Position numbers and translations under genes: made by a program. Source: Gemmatimonas aurantiaca T-27 (GTDB lineage Bacteria > Gemmatimonadota > Gemmatimonadetes > Gemmatimonadales > Gemmatimonadaceae). Taken from it: 64,000 bases of DNA. Shown here one piece after another: positions 8,719 to 17,103 of the stretch. Where the stretch lies: contig NC_012489.1 in the NCBI RefSeq assembly GCF_000010305.1, forward strand, positions 1,116,001-1,180,000. Reading direction: 5' to 3'. Numbering within the stretch: the stretch's first letter is position 1; every line of letters begins with the position of its first letter. Under the pieces are notes generated by a model. That model did not search any database and was not told the DNA's origin. It worked only from the letters and a program-made list of their open reading frames with translations.

Positions 8719-8979
8719 GATAGGCGGGGCGTAAGGGGACGGTCGCAGGCGGGACAACACCGCATGATAGCGGGCGTGCCGTGGTGGCTTCCTCCAACCA
8801 TTGCGCAGAACCCCCACCGAAACCGTCATCCGGTTCTCGGCGGAGTCACACGGTCGACTCACAGCGTTTCTGCGTCGCATACGACGCTCCAGGCCGGCGC
8901 CGGGTTCAGTGGCGAATACGAATCACGCCTGAGGCGGTCGCTCTTCGCTAGCCGGACCGTGCATTGGGCGGGTTTGGTC
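8719..8979. other. Upstream region between lipoprotein gene and long hairpin element
   Basis: No gene found. It must contain the promoter of the minus-strand lipoprotein (start 8718). The sequence up to the left arm of the 8980-9125 inverted repeat shows no further structure that I can support. Confidence 0.35.
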
Positions 8980-9125
8980 AACAGCGGGGGGAACACAGAT
9001 CATACAGAAACAGAACAGACAGCACAGATACCAAACAAGAAAGAGATCATTTTCTTGTTTGGTATTTGGTGCAGTATCTGCGAATTCTGTATTGTTTCCG
9101 TGTGATCTGTGTTCCCCCCGCTGTT
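8980..9125. repeat. 146-bp long inverted repeat (hairpin element)
   Basis: Perfect 23-bp terminal arms: 8980-9002 (aacagcggggggaacacagatca) equals the reverse complement of 9103-9125. The innermost arms 9028-9042 and 9051-9065 are perfect over 15 bp, with an 8-nt loop (gagatcat). The middle of the stem is imperfect. The composition (CACAGAT/ACAGAA-rich) is unlike the neighbouring coding DNA. The whole would fold into a single stem of about 70 bp. It encodes no plausible protein; open frames across it are mirror images. It looks like a non-autonomous palindromic mobile or REP/MITE-like element. It could also be a very strong transcription barrier. Confidence 0.85.
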
Positions 9126-9198
9126 AGCCGGCTCCAAGTACGCCGCCGAAACTGCCGAGGCCATTTGTCGTACGGCGCTGCACCTCTCACGGACAGCC

Positions 9199-10149
9199 AT
9201 GCGGCCAATCTCTCTCCTGCTTCTCCTACTCCTCGGCGCCTGCGTCTCTGTGCACACCACCACGCCGAGCAAGGCTGTGCCTCGTGTCGACTACCATCAA
9301 CACTTGGTCAGCGCAGCCTTCGCGCCCATTGCGCAGCTTCCGGCGCGCGATGCGAAGGCGCTGCTGGCCGAGCTCGATGCGGCGGGCATCGAAAAGGCGG
9401 TGGTGCTGTCGGTGGCCTACAGCTTTGCCGACGAACGCAAAAATCTGCCCGACCCGGATCGACTGAGTCGTGAGGAGAATGACTGGACCTCGGCGCAGGT
9501 GACGGCAGGCCGTGGGCGTTTGGTGGGATTCTGCAGTGCCAATCCTCTGCGCCCGGCTGCGCTGGCTGAACTTGGCCGGTGTTTGAACCTGCCCGGTATG
9601 CGCGGGATCAAACTGCACTTCGGAAACAGCGGAGTGACACTGCGGGACACGGCGCATGCCGCGCGTCTTGTGCAGTTGTTTGTCCTGGCGGAACAGCGAC
9701 GGGCAGCGGTGCTGGTGCACATGCGTGCGCGGGGAGGCGCGAATTTTGGGGCAGCGGATGCGCGGTTGTTTCTCGACCGGTTGGTCACTGTGGCGCCGTC
9801 CATCGAGATTGTGGTCGCGCACTTTGGTGGAGCCGGGCCCGGCTATCCCGCGCAGGCCGATTCTGTCATGGACGTGTTTGCGGACGCGGCCGAACGTGGC
9901 GATCCGAGAATGCGCAACGTGTTCTTCGATGTGGCCACGGTCGTCACGGCAGAGACCTCACCGGAAACGGCGGCGCTCATCGCCAAGCGCATCCGTCAGG
10001 TGGGAACGAAGCGGCTGTTGTATGGCTCCGACCTCTCGCCGCCGGGCGGAAGTATACGGACCGGATGGGAACTGTTCCGGGATCGTACGCCGCTTACGGA
10101 GGCGGAAACGCGAGCGATTGCGGGGAACATGACGTACTTTCTCCGATAG
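9199..10149 (+). CDS. Amidohydrolase-family (TIM-barrel) lipoprotein
   Basis: 316 residues from the ATG at 9199, which begins a lipoprotein signal ([15 protein letters not shown]). A longer frame starting at 9109 lies inside the inverted repeat and is disfavoured. The mature protein is an amidohydrolase-2-like metal-dependent hydrolase (COG2159). Motifs are DYHQH near the start (metal H-x-H), the GIKLHFG strand, [15 protein letters not shown] and [10 protein letters not shown] with the late aspartate. The substrate cannot be inferred. Membrane anchoring by lipidation is unusual for this superfamily but common in this window. The long hairpin lies 74 bases upstream and may insulate it from the preceding DNA. 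Confidence 0.8.
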   Translation: MRPISLLLLLLLGACVSVHTTTPSKAVPRVDYHQHLVSAAFAPIAQLPARDAKALLAELDAAGIEKAVVLSVAYSFADERKNLPDPDRLSREENDWTSAQVTAGRGRLVGFCSANPLRPAALAELGRCLNLPGMRGIKLHFGNSGVTLRDTAHAARLVQLFVLAEQRRAAVLVHMRARGGANFGAADARLFLDRLVTVAPSIEIVVAHFGGAGPGYPAQADSVMDVFADAAERGDPRMRNVFFDVATVVTAETSPETAALIAKRIRQVGTKRLLYGSDLSPPGGSIRTGWELFRDRTPLTEAETRAIAGNMTYFLR

Positions 10150-10196
10150 TCCGCACCTGCCTGTTGCACGTCCGCCCGAACGTCCGTCCGAACCTC

Positions 10197-10544
10197 ATGA
10201 CCCACCGCATCTTCACCAGTAAAGTCTCCGGCGTCTATCCGCACTACGTCACCAAGGCGGAGAAGAAGAACCGCACGAAGGACGAAGTCGACCAGATCAT
10301 CCGCTGGCTCACGGGTTACGACCAGGCCGCGCTCGAGGGGCATCTTGATGCCGGTACGGACTTCCAGACCTTCTTTGGCAAGGCGCCGGCCATGAACCCC
10401 AACACGGCCCTCATCAAGGGTGTGGTGTGTGGGGTGCGTGTGGAGGAGGTGGAAGATCCGCTCATGCAGCAAATCCGCTGGCTCGACAAACTCATCGACG
10501 AGCTCGCGAAGGGCAAAGCCATGGAGAAGATTCTTCGCCAATGA
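10197..10544 (+). CDS. DUF2200 family protein
   Basis: 115 residues from the ATG at 10197. The sequence begins [17 protein letters not shown] and contains [19 protein letters not shown], both characteristic of the small DUF2200 family. These proteins are cytoplasmic and of unknown function. Its stop overlaps the start of the next gene (ATGA at 10541-10544), so the two are coupled. It lies 47 bases after the amidohydrolase and may share its transcript. Confidence 0.85.
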   Translation: MTHRIFTSKVSGVYPHYVTKAEKKNRTKDEVDQIIRWLTGYDQAALEGHLDAGTDFQTFFGKAPAMNPNTALIKGVVCGVRVEEVEDPLMQQIRWLDKLIDELAKGKAMEKILRQ

Positions 10545-10963
10545 TGACACGGGTCGCATGTCCTGGCCGCGGTGGCGTTACCCGCGTGGCACTCATCGCC
10601 ACTTGTGTGCTGGCCGCGTTGCCCACGGCGCTTTCCGCGCAGGTCAATGAGCCGGTGGCGCTGGCATCCCGGGCGCCGGTCGACAGCGCCCGCACTTCCC
10701 GTGAACGCCCCCGCGAAATGCGTTCGGGGAGCAATGCGGGGCGCGGCATTCTGTTTGGCGCGCTGATCGGCGGGGTGGTGGGATATGTGGCCAGCACGAG
10801 CATGTGCAAGCCCGGGTCGTGCGATGACAGTGCGCCCGTGCTGGTGCCCACCGTGTTGTTTGCCCTCGGGGGTGGTATCGTCGGTGGCATCGTAGGCAGC
10901 CTGACCGGACCATCGCGCAGCCCGGGCAACGCCAAGCTCGCGCCTCAATCCCCCAGCAGGTAA
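10541..10963 (+). CDS. Exported glycine-zipper membrane protein
   Basis: 140 residues. The start ATG overlaps the DUF2200 stop; a second ATG follows directly at 10544. A signal sequence ends at about ALSAQ. A Ser/Arg-rich spacer then precedes two hydrophobic glycine-zipper helices: [19 protein letters not shown] and an [15 protein letters not shown]-type helix. A pair of cysteines (MCKPGSC) sits between the helices. Glycine-zipper proteins insert into or coat membranes. No enzymatic role is evident. Confidence 0.7.
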   Translation: MMTRVACPGRGGVTRVALIATCVLAALPTALSAQVNEPVALASRAPVDSARTSRERPREMRSGSNAGRGILFGALIGGVVGYVASTSMCKPGSCDDSAPVLVPTVLFALGGGIVGGIVGSLTGPSRSPGNAKLAPQSPSR

Positions 10964-10988
10964 CCCACGAATCACCACCCACTTGATC

Positions 10989-11009
10989 TTTGTGGTAATA
11001 TGTAACAAA
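10989..11009. promoter_or_regulatory. Candidate operator/promoter region of the Rrf2 gene
   Basis: An AT-rich patch directly before the Rrf2 start contains TTTGT (10989-10993) and ACAAA (11005-11009) flanking TAATATG. Rrf2 regulators usually bind AT-rich dyads in their own promoter, so autoregulation is plausible. The inner bases are not symmetrical. Confidence 0.35.
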
Positions 11010-11018
11010 TAAAGTAGC

Positions 11019-11531
11019 ATGAAATCCGACAGCCGTCTGTCCGGGGTCTTGCACGTGCTGCTGCACATGGCCGAGCATGAGGGACCCAGCACCTCCGAGT
11101 CGCTCGCCCGCGCGATGGACACCAACCCGGTGGTGGTGCGACGCGTCATGGCGGGGCTGCGCGACCGGGGCTTTGTGCGCTCGGAGAAAGGGCCCGGTGG
11201 CGGGTGGACCATCGCCTGCGATCTGCGTCGTGTCACGTTGCGCGACGTATACGAAGCGTTGGGTGAGCCGCGGCTGCTGGCCATCGGCAATCGTTCCGAG
11301 GCACCGCAGTGTCTGGTGGAGCAGGCGGTCAATGCCACACTGGGCGATGCATTTGCCGAGGCAGAGGCGCTGCTGCTGCAACGCTTTGGCGAAGTCACCT
11401 TGGCGGCGCTGAGCGCGGACTTTCATGCGCGGTTCGCCAAGCGTGGGCGCTCGGGCAGTCGCAATCACAGCGGCCGGCACAAACACACGCGCCCACACGC
11501 GGTGACCATCGAGGACACCCATGATGCATAA
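11019..11531 (+). CDS. Rrf2-family transcriptional regulator
   Basis: 170 residues. A winged helix covers about residues 8-85: [26 protein letters not shown], then the recognition segment [18 protein letters not shown], then the GPGGGWTIA wing. The C-terminal part carries a single cysteine ([10 protein letters not shown]) instead of the three-cysteine cluster of IscR or NsrR. An Fe-S cluster is therefore unlikely, and a thiol switch is possible. The tail is His/Arg-rich. It overlaps the flavoprotein gene by 11 bases, a pairing repeatedly seen for this Rrf2 subgroup, and probably controls it. Confidence 0.9.
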   Translation: MKSDSRLSGVLHVLLHMAEHEGPSTSESLARAMDTNPVVVRRVMAGLRDRGFVRSEKGPGGGWTIACDLRRVTLRDVYEALGEPRLLAIGNRSEAPQCLVEQAVNATLGDAFAEAEALLLQRFGEVTLAALSADFHARFAKRGRSGSRNHSGRHKHTRPHAVTIEDTHDA

Positions 11532-12429
11532 CACGACGTCACACGATGTCCTGGTGATCGGCGGGGCCTTTGCCGGCATGGCGGCGGCCACATACCTGGC
11601 CCGCGCGCGGCGCTCGGTGTGTGTGTTGGACACCGGCAAGCCGCGCAATCGCTTTGCTGAAGCGTCGCATGGATTTCTGGGGCAGGACGGCCGTGCCCCG
11701 CAGGAAATTCTCGATACAGCTCGAGCGCAGTTGCTGGGCTATTGGAACGTGCAGGTGGTGCAGCAGGAGGCCGTCACCGCGCGACGTGCCGATGAAGGGT
11801 TCGTGGTGACACTGGCCAGCGGCGAAGAGCACGAAGCTCGCAAGGTGATTCTGGCGTTCGGGCTACGCGATACGCTGCAGAACATCCCCGGTCTCGAAGA
11901 GCGGTGGGGTCGCTCGGTGTTGCACTGCCCGTACTGTCACGGCATCGAGTTCAGTGAACGTGCATTGGGGGTGTTGTATCGCACGCCCATGTCGGTGCAT
12001 CAGGCGCTGCTCATCGCGGAGTGGGGACCGACTACGCTGTACCTGCACGGCGAAGAACTGGCTGCCGAAGATGCCGAGAAGCTCGCCGTCCGCGGTGTGC
12101 AGGTGGAGCCGGCGCGTATTGCGCAGTTGGTGGGCAACGGTCACACATTGCATGCCGCGCAGTTCGCAGACGGGCGCGAACGCACGCTCGAGGCATTGTA
12201 CGTGGCGCCGCGCTCCTGTCTTTCGAGTCCGATCGCCCAGCAACTCGGTGCCGCCATCGACGACGGGCCGATGGGAGAGATGATCCGGACCGACACCAAC
12301 CGCATGACCACCGTGGACGGGCTGTATGCGGCCGGCGACATCGCCCGTGCGCCGCACAGTGTGAGCTGGGCGGTGGCCGATGGGGTCACGGCGGGCACGT
12401 CGGTACATCGTGCGCTGGTGTTCGGATAG
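11521..12429 (+). CDS. Thioredoxin-reductase-like FAD oxidoreductase
   Basis: 302 residues. The N-terminal FAD-binding motif is [17 protein letters not shown] redox CPYC pair in HCPYCHG lies at about residues 136-139. The C-terminal FAD segment is [14 protein letters not shown]. The NADPH-binding glycine motif expected after the CPYC is degenerate (GVLYRTPMS). The protein may therefore use another electron donor or oxidise a thiol partner directly. Two adjacent ATGs open the gene (11521, 11524). It is co-transcribed with the Rrf2 regulator, pointing to a thiol or redox stress role. Confidence 0.85.
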   Translation: MMHNTTSHDVLVIGGAFAGMAAATYLARARRSVCVLDTGKPRNRFAEASHGFLGQDGRAPQEILDTARAQLLGYWNVQVVQQEAVTARRADEGFVVTLASGEEHEARKVILAFGLRDTLQNIPGLEERWGRSVLHCPYCHGIEFSERALGVLYRTPMSVHQALLIAEWGPTTLYLHGEELAAEDAEKLAVRGVQVEPARIAQLVGNGHTLHAAQFADGRERTLEALYVAPRSCLSSPIAQQLGAAIDDGPMGEMIRTDTNRMTTVDGLYAAGDIARAPHSVSWAVADGVTAGTSVHRALVFG

Positions 12430-12549
12430 CGTCACACGTCGGTCGCGGGTGGGACCGGCGCTCACGGCACGCTGGCGCGGGACATGACGGACCATCAGCT
12501 TGCGGGCATTCCGATCCACCAGCCCCTCGTCACCCTTGCCCGCATCACC

Positions 12550-13053
12550 ATGGTCCTCAGCAAAGACGAACTCGTTGGCCTCCTGACGCACGAAGTGAAT
12601 GTGTTGCGTCACCTGATCACCAAGATCGACGCCACGTCGGTTGACTACCGTCCCACCGACTCGCAGCGCAGCTCCATCGAGCTGGTGCGCTACCTGGTCA
12701 TGCAGGGACCGGCCATCGTGCAGGCCATCAAGACCGGCACGTTCGATGGCAAGGCGTGGGGCGCGGCGCAGGCCGCCGTGGATGCCAAGGATCTCGCGGC
12801 GCTGGATGCAGAGCTGGCCGAACAGTCGGCGTGGTACGCGGATCACGTGGGTGCCATGACCGACGAAGAGATGCGCGGTGTGATTCAGCTCTTTGGTCCG
12901 CCGGGCACCCGAGGCACGCACTTCGTGAATCTCGTACTCGCCAACTATGCGGCCTATCGCACACAGCTCTTCTGCTATCTCAAGCTGTGTGGCCGCACCG
13001 AGCTGACGACGTCGAATCTGTGGGCCGGTATGGACCCGAAGCCCAAGGCGTGA
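12550..13053 (+). CDS. DinB-like four-helix protein
   Basis: 167 residues from the ATG at 12550. A longer frame from 12484 adds 22 residues without support. The all-helical sequence has DELVGLLTHEVNVLRHLITKI, RPTDSQRSSIELVRYLV and the late HFVNLVLANYAAYRTQLFCYL helix. This is the pattern of DinB/YfiT-like metal-binding four-helix bundles. Such proteins are often thiol transferases. The expected metal histidines are only partly visible, so I give the fold rather than a reaction. Confidence 0.65.
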   Translation: MVLSKDELVGLLTHEVNVLRHLITKIDATSVDYRPTDSQRSSIELVRYLVMQGPAIVQAIKTGTFDGKAWGAAQAAVDAKDLAALDAELAEQSAWYADHVGAMTDEEMRGVIQLFGPPGTRGTHFVNLVLANYAAYRTQLFCYLKLCGRTELTTSNLWAGMDPKPKA

Positions 13054-13064
13054 CGTTCTGACGG

Positions 13065-13087
13065 CCGGCGCCTGGCCCAGGCGCCGG
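13065..13087 (+). terminator. Hairpin after the DinB-like gene
   Basis: A 9-bp GC stem (ccggcgcct / aggcgccgg) with a 5-nt loop lies 11 bases past the stop. No T-run follows, so it may attenuate or terminate only weakly. Confidence 0.45.
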
Positions 13088-13187
13088 TCGATTGGTAAGC
13101 CCAGCTTGATACCGTGCGTCGTGGCAGCCGCTATGTCGCACGCCGTCGGTGGTGCTGTTTCATCAGGTTCCAAGACCCGGAGTCCTG

Positions 13188-14258
13188 ATGTCTGCAACTA
13201 CCATTCCGACGTTCGAAGCACGCGCCTACGCGGCTTCGAGCCCGACTTCTTCGCTTGAACCTCTCACGATCACGCGCCGCGCTCCGCTCGCGCAGGACGT
13301 GCAGATCGAGATTCTGTATTGTGGGGTGTGCCACTCCGACCTGCACACGGTGCGCGACGAGTGGCATAGTGTCATGCCTGCGCAGTACCCGGCCGTGCCT
13401 GGTCATGAGATCGTTGGCCGCGTGACCGCCGTGGGCTCCGCAGTGACCGGTTTCCAACAGGGGGACCTGGTGGCCGTGGGATGTCTGGTGGACTCAGACC
13501 AGTCATGCCCCCACTGTCAGGCCGGTCGTGAACAACACTGTGCGGAGCAGGTGCTCACGTACAACAGCCCCGACAAACACCTCGGCGGCGTGACGCTGGG
13601 AGGCTATTCGGCCAGCGTTGTGGTAGACCAGCATTTTGTGTTGCGTGTACCTGCGCACCTCGATCCGGCTGGCGCGGCCCCGTTGTTGTGTGCCGGTATC
13701 ACCACCTATTCACCGCTGCGCCACTTCGGCGTGACCAAGGGTCACAAGGTGGGTGTGGTGGGGCTTGGTGGACTTGGCCACATGGGCGTCAAGTTTGCCA
13801 AGGCGTTTGGCGCCGAGGTGGTGGTGTTCACCACGTCCCCGCACAAGCGCGATGATGCCCGGCGACTGGGCGCCGACGATGTGGTGGTGTCTACCAGCGC
13901 CGAGGACATGGCGCGGCATGCCGGCACGTTCGATTTCATTCTCGACTGTGTCTCGGCCAAACACGACGTGAACGCCCTGTTGTGGCAGCTCAAGCCAGAT
14001 GGCAAGATGACCCTCGTGGGCGCGCCGGAGCAGCCATTGGAAGTGTCGGCATTCAGCCTGCTGGTGGGTCGCCGATCACTGTCCGGCTCCAATATCGGTG
14101 GCATTGCCGAGACGCAGGAAATGGTCGATTTCTGTGGGGCGCATGGCATCACATCCGATGTGGAAGTGATTCCGGTGCAGCAGGTGAATGACGCCTACGA
14201 GCGTCTGCTGCGTTCAGATGTGAAGTACCGGTTTGTGCTCGATATGAGCACACTCTGA
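13188..14258 (+). CDS. Zinc-dependent NAD(P) alcohol dehydrogenase (CAD/YahK-like)
   Basis: 356 residues from the ATG at 13188. It is a medium-chain dehydrogenase interconverting alcohols and aldehydes or ketones in the cytoplasm. The catalytic zinc site is CGVCHSD with GHEIVG. The cofactor loop is GLGGLGHMGVKFAKAFG. The structural-zinc lobe reads VDSDQSCPHC followed by EQHC. In YahK-like relatives the first of four ligands is Cys in VDSC, whereas here it is Asp. The substrate is probably a broad range of aldehydes. The gene ends in a strong hairpin terminator. Confidence 0.92.
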   Translation: MSATTIPTFEARAYAASSPTSSLEPLTITRRAPLAQDVQIEILYCGVCHSDLHTVRDEWHSVMPAQYPAVPGHEIVGRVTAVGSAVTGFQQGDLVAVGCLVDSDQSCPHCQAGREQHCAEQVLTYNSPDKHLGGVTLGGYSASVVVDQHFVLRVPAHLDPAGAAPLLCAGITTYSPLRHFGVTKGHKVGVVGLGGLGHMGVKFAKAFGAEVVVFTTSPHKRDDARRLGADDVVVSTSAEDMARHAGTFDFILDCVSAKHDVNALLWQLKPDGKMTLVGAPEQPLEVSAFSLLVGRRSLSGSNIGGIAETQEMVDFCGAHGITSDVEVIPVQQVNDAYERLLRSDVKYRFVLDMSTL

Positions 14259-14280
14259 ACACCTTGAGGTCGTAGTCGAA

Positions 14281-14315
14281 CGAAGCCCCCTGATCGAGAT
14301 GATCAGGGGGCTTCG
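14281..14315. terminator. Strong hairpin terminator between convergent genes
   Basis: A perfect 15-bp stem (cgaagccccctgatc / gatcagggggcttcg) with a 5-nt loop (gagat) lies 22 bases after the dehydrogenase stop. It sits between that gene and the convergent lipoprotein, and can serve both strands. Confidence 0.85.
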
Positions 14316-14341
14316 GTGCACATTGGGTGTCAGATGGCAAT

Positions 14342-15196
14342 CTATTGATAAATCTTCTTGATGAGTCGCAGTTGATGCAGCATGGGCGTCTTGAAGGGCG
14401 CGCCGTAGGTGAAGACCCTTGAACCCCATTCACTCGCCGCTGTCGTTTCCACTTCCAGTCGATAGCGGGTGGCGGGCATGTCCCGGAACGATACCGCACC
14501 ATTGCTGTCGGACACGGCGGTGGCCAGCACCACGGGTGCCGTCACAGGCGGGACGTTGGGCGTCAGCGTATCACCCGGCATCGATGGTAACTGCACGAAT
14601 CGCACGGTGGCTCCAGCGATCGGTGGTGCCACCCAATTGGAGTCCGGGCGCAGAACCAGCGAATCGATCCAGTTCTGCGACACGAGCGCGATGACGTCGA
14701 AACGCGATGGACGGGTGACAGGTCCCTGACCACCTGGAATGCTGTCCGGCGGCACCGAATCGCGCGCGGTGACGGTGAATCGCGCCGTATCGGCCTTGTC
14801 GCCGCGCGACACGATGATGAGCGCCACGCCCGCTGCACGGGCCGATACCGCCGCTCGCAGGCCGTCGGTGCCACGCCCCGAGTCTGGCAATACGGTGACG
14901 GTCGCAACGAGTGGATTGGAGCTGGCCCAGGTGGGTCGTACGCCGGAGATGGGATTGCCTGCGGCGTCGAGAATGCGTGCCTGGACCACCGCACCGTATC
15001 CCACTTGCAGCGTGGCGTTGCGTGGGTCGATGACCACCGACTCACCGCTGACACCATTGATGGCCAGTTGCACGTCGAGATCGTCCGCACGGGTGGCGGT
15101 CGGTGCACTGTCCTTGCATCCTGCCAGCACACCTGCACTCAGCAGAGCGGCTGCGGCGAATGTGCGTGCGTAGATGGAATGTCCTGCGTGCAACAT
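14342..15196 (-). CDS. Lipoprotein with bacterial Ig-like (Big-2) domain
   Basis: 284 residues. The signal peptide ends in the lipobox LAGC. Residues about 45-140 read like a BIG2-type domain: NATLQVGYGAVVQARILDA, the TWASSNPLVATV strand pair and an AAGVALIIVSRGDKAD turn. The C-terminal part has a carboxypeptidase-regulatory-like strand pattern (GATVRFVQL ... SDSNGAVSF ... YRLEVE). Probably a surface-exposed adhesion or polysaccharide-binding protein. No catalytic motif is seen. Confidence 0.72.
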   Translation of the reverse strand: MLHAGHSIYARTFAAAALLSAGVLAGCKDSAPTATRADDLDVQLAINGVSGESVVIDPRNATLQVGYGAVVQARILDAAGNPISGVRPTWASSNPLVATVTVLPDSGRGTDGLRAAVSARAAGVALIIVSRGDKADTARFTVTARDSVPPDSIPGGQGPVTRPSRFDVIALVSQNWIDSLVLRPDSNWVAPPIAGATVRFVQLPSMPGDTLTPNVPPVTAPVVLATAVSDSNGAVSFRDMPATRYRLEVETTAASEWGSRVFTYGAPFKTPMLHQLRLIKKIYQ

Positions 15197-15316
15197 GTCC
15201 TGACTCCTCAGAATGGACCCGATGACGATGCCTCACACCGAACCGCGCATGTGGTGGAGGCAGGGGGCGTCTGTGCGTGATACCTCCCGGTTCGCCCCTC
15301 GGGTCACCTGCTCAGA

Positions 15317-15940
15317 TCATTCTGGCGTGCGACCAAGACCATTCAATGTCGAGCGCATTCCGGCGCTCACGGCATCACGTGGTGTGCGGCCTTGCTGCAG
15401 ATCACGTTCGATGGTGTTGCGGAAGGCACTGAGCTCGCCATCGCGTGCGCCGCGCCGCAGCAGCGATTCCACTGACGAGACGGCGAGATCGATGGGCACA
15501 TTGCGCAGTGCGAGCTCCGCCACGATGGTGAGCGGCATGGTCAATGATGCGACTCCACGCCGTCGTTGTGTGTCCACCAGTCGCGCAATGGCCGCCGGTT
15601 CGACACCGGCAAACAACACACTCGCTGCCGCCTTGAGTTCGTCGTCGCTTGCCGTGGCGCCGAGCAACTGCCGCCCTTCCCGCAAGCGCGACGCGAGTGA
15701 TCGCACCGCGGCGAGAATGCGCGCATCATCGGCACCCTTGAGCACACCTTCGGCCACTTTGTCGCGAATGGCGTCACCCGGCAATCGTTCGACGGTGAGC
15801 GAGTCGACCAGTCGATCGATGGTGGTGCGGGTGAGGGCAGACATGCGGCCGGATGACGGGCTTTGTGCCTCGAGCGGACCGGCCGCCATCAGCAAAGCGA
15901 TGCCCACCGCCACGCATGCGGTCGATGCACGATCGATCAT
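15317..15940 (-). CDS. Exported helical protein of the ECF-sigma/CBM48 operon
   Basis: 207 residues with a signal peptide ending at about PLEAQ. The mature part is predominantly helical with no recognised domain. Short helices of Ala, Leu and Arg alternate with turns, and the pattern 'LxxGA..xxLxxxR' recurs. Its ATG overlaps the stop of the CBM48 gene (ATGA at 15937-15940), placing it third in the sigma operon. It is likely periplasmic. The position suggests a partner or accessory sensor for the membrane CBM48 protein. Confidence 0.65.
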   Translation of the reverse strand: MIDRASTACVAVGIALLMAAGPLEAQSPSSGRMSALTRTTIDRLVDSLTVERLPGDAIRDKVAEGVLKGADDARILAAVRSLASRLREGRQLLGATASDDELKAAASVLFAGVEPAAIARLVDTQRRRGVASLTMPLTIVAELALRNVPIDLAVSSVESLLRRGARDGELSAFRNTIERDLQQGRTPRDAVSAGMRSTLNGLGRTPE

Positions 15941-16503
15941 TCTCTGCTGCTCACCAGGACCACCGAGTTGGGCATGCCAAAATCCTCCTCTGCTTCCGCG
16001 GGAGCAACGGGGTCACGGACGATCTGGCCATCGATGACAAATGCATACGTGTGTCGGCCGGCACTCAAAGGCAGCATGGTGGTCCAGGTGCTGCCATCTG
16101 GTGAGAGTACGAGCGGTGTGGCGTCCGCGTCCCATCCGTTGAAATCTCCCACCAGACTGACCCGTTGCACACCCGGCGCCATCACGGCGAACCGGACGCC
16201 CATGGTCGCGGCGGAGGTGGCGGTTGTGAGATGTGTGGAACGGGCACCCTCGTCTGGCGCGCGACGAGACCGTGTGAGGTCGCCGAGCATGGCTCCCACC
16301 ACCATGAATCCGACGGCCGCTGCCAGCCCGGTGAGCGGCGTGATGCGCCAATCCCGCCCATTCGCTGCCACCGACGGTGGTTCGAGCTGTGCGAGTTCGC
16401 TGTGCAGATGTTCCCGCCAGGCGTCACGAACCGGCACCTCGCGGCGCAACTCCGCGATGGCATGCTCCAGGGCTGGTGGCATCTGTTCGTTATTGTCCGG
16501 CAT
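15937..16503 (-). CDS. Membrane-anchored CBM48 (glycogen-binding-like) protein, putative anti-sigma factor
   Basis: 188 residues from the ATG at 16503. Layout: a cytosolic N-terminus of about 55 residues that is charged and helical, a single membrane helix at about 57-75 (LTGLAAAVGFMVVGAMLG), and an outer domain at about 100-185. The outer domain carries AMPK/isoamylase-type CBM48 signatures: VRFAVMAPGVQRVSLVGD, then FNGWD, then a TMLPLSAGRHTYAFVIDG strand. The start lies inside the sigma gene (14-base overlap), the usual arrangement for an anti-sigma factor. I infer that carbohydrate or cell-wall state sensed by CBM48 controls the sigma factor. No classical zinc anti-sigma motif is present. 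Confidence 0.75.
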   Translation of the reverse strand: MPDNNEQMPPALEHAIAELRREVPVRDAWREHLHSELAQLEPPSVAANGRDWRITPLTGLAAAVGFMVVGAMLGDLTRSRRAPDEGARSTHLTTATSAATMGVRFAVMAPGVQRVSLVGDFNGWDADATPLVLSPDGSTWTTMLPLSAGRHTYAFVIDGQIVRDPVAPAEAEEDFGMPNSVVLVSSRE

Positions 16504-17032
16504 TGCCGTACTCTCCGAGTTCCTGTTGCAGGCGGCTGCAGGCCCGTTGTACGCGCATCTTGAGCGCGGATACTCCGGTTCCCGTGATGCGTGCCATCTC
16601 GACGTACTCCAGTTGCTCGACGTGCTTGAGAAGAAAGGCTTCGCGCTGTTCGACGGGCAGTGCCGCGAGGGCACGGGTGAGCTCCAGGCGCAACTCCGTG
16701 TCAGGGCCGTGCGAAGGCACCGCACTGCGTGCCACGGCGTCCGCGTCGGTGTGTACCCACCGTGTTCTGCGCGTGCGTGAGAGCAAGGCGGTGCGACATC
16801 GATTGGCGAGAATGGCGAAGAGCCAGGTGCGAAAGGCCGTGGCCGGATCGTAGCTGCCCAGCGCACGATAGGCCCGCAACAGCGTGTCCTGGGTTGCCTC
16901 TTCGGCATCTTCGCGCGCGCCGAGCATGCGGGTGGCAAATCGCAGGCAACTTGGTGAATGACGATGCACAAGCTCCGTGAATGCGTGAGCATTCCCGTTC
17001 AGCACAGCGCGTACGAGCTCGGCATCGGTCAT
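16490..17032 (-). CDS. ECF RNA polymerase sigma factor
   Basis: 180 residues. Region 2 (about 10-80) reads HAFTELVHRHSPSCLRFATR, DAEEATQDTLLRAYRAL, then FRTWLFAILANRC. Region 4 (about 118-170) reads ALPVEQREAFLLKHVEQLEY, then the HTH segment MARITGTGVSALKMRVQRA. It directs RNA polymerase to a stress or envelope regulon. First gene of a three-gene overlapping operon with the CBM48 membrane protein and an exported protein. A divergent promoter is not evident; the 71 bases up to the next minus-strand gene probably include its promoter. Confidence 0.93.
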   Translation of the reverse strand: MTDAELVRAVLNGNAHAFTELVHRHSPSCLRFATRMLGAREDAEEATQDTLLRAYRALGSYDPATAFRTWLFAILANRCRTALLSRTRRTRWVHTDADAVARSAVPSHGPDTELRLELTRALAALPVEQREAFLLKHVEQLEYVEMARITGTGVSALKMRVQRACSRLQQELGEYGNAGQ

Positions 17033-17103
17033 GGGTTGTGCGTGATACCTTCCGATGTGACGGTCGGGTCACCGTCAACCATTGGTTCGACGCCGTACCG
17101 AGG

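Noticed and set aside
8764-9272. Open frames reading through the long inverted repeat
   Set aside because: They are mirror images of each other because of the palindrome; neither has a signal or domain.
11863-13197. 444-codon minus-strand open frame over the flavoprotein and DinB-like genes
   Set aside because: GC-rich antisense shadow with His/Arg-rich composition and no motif, crossing two well-supported genes.
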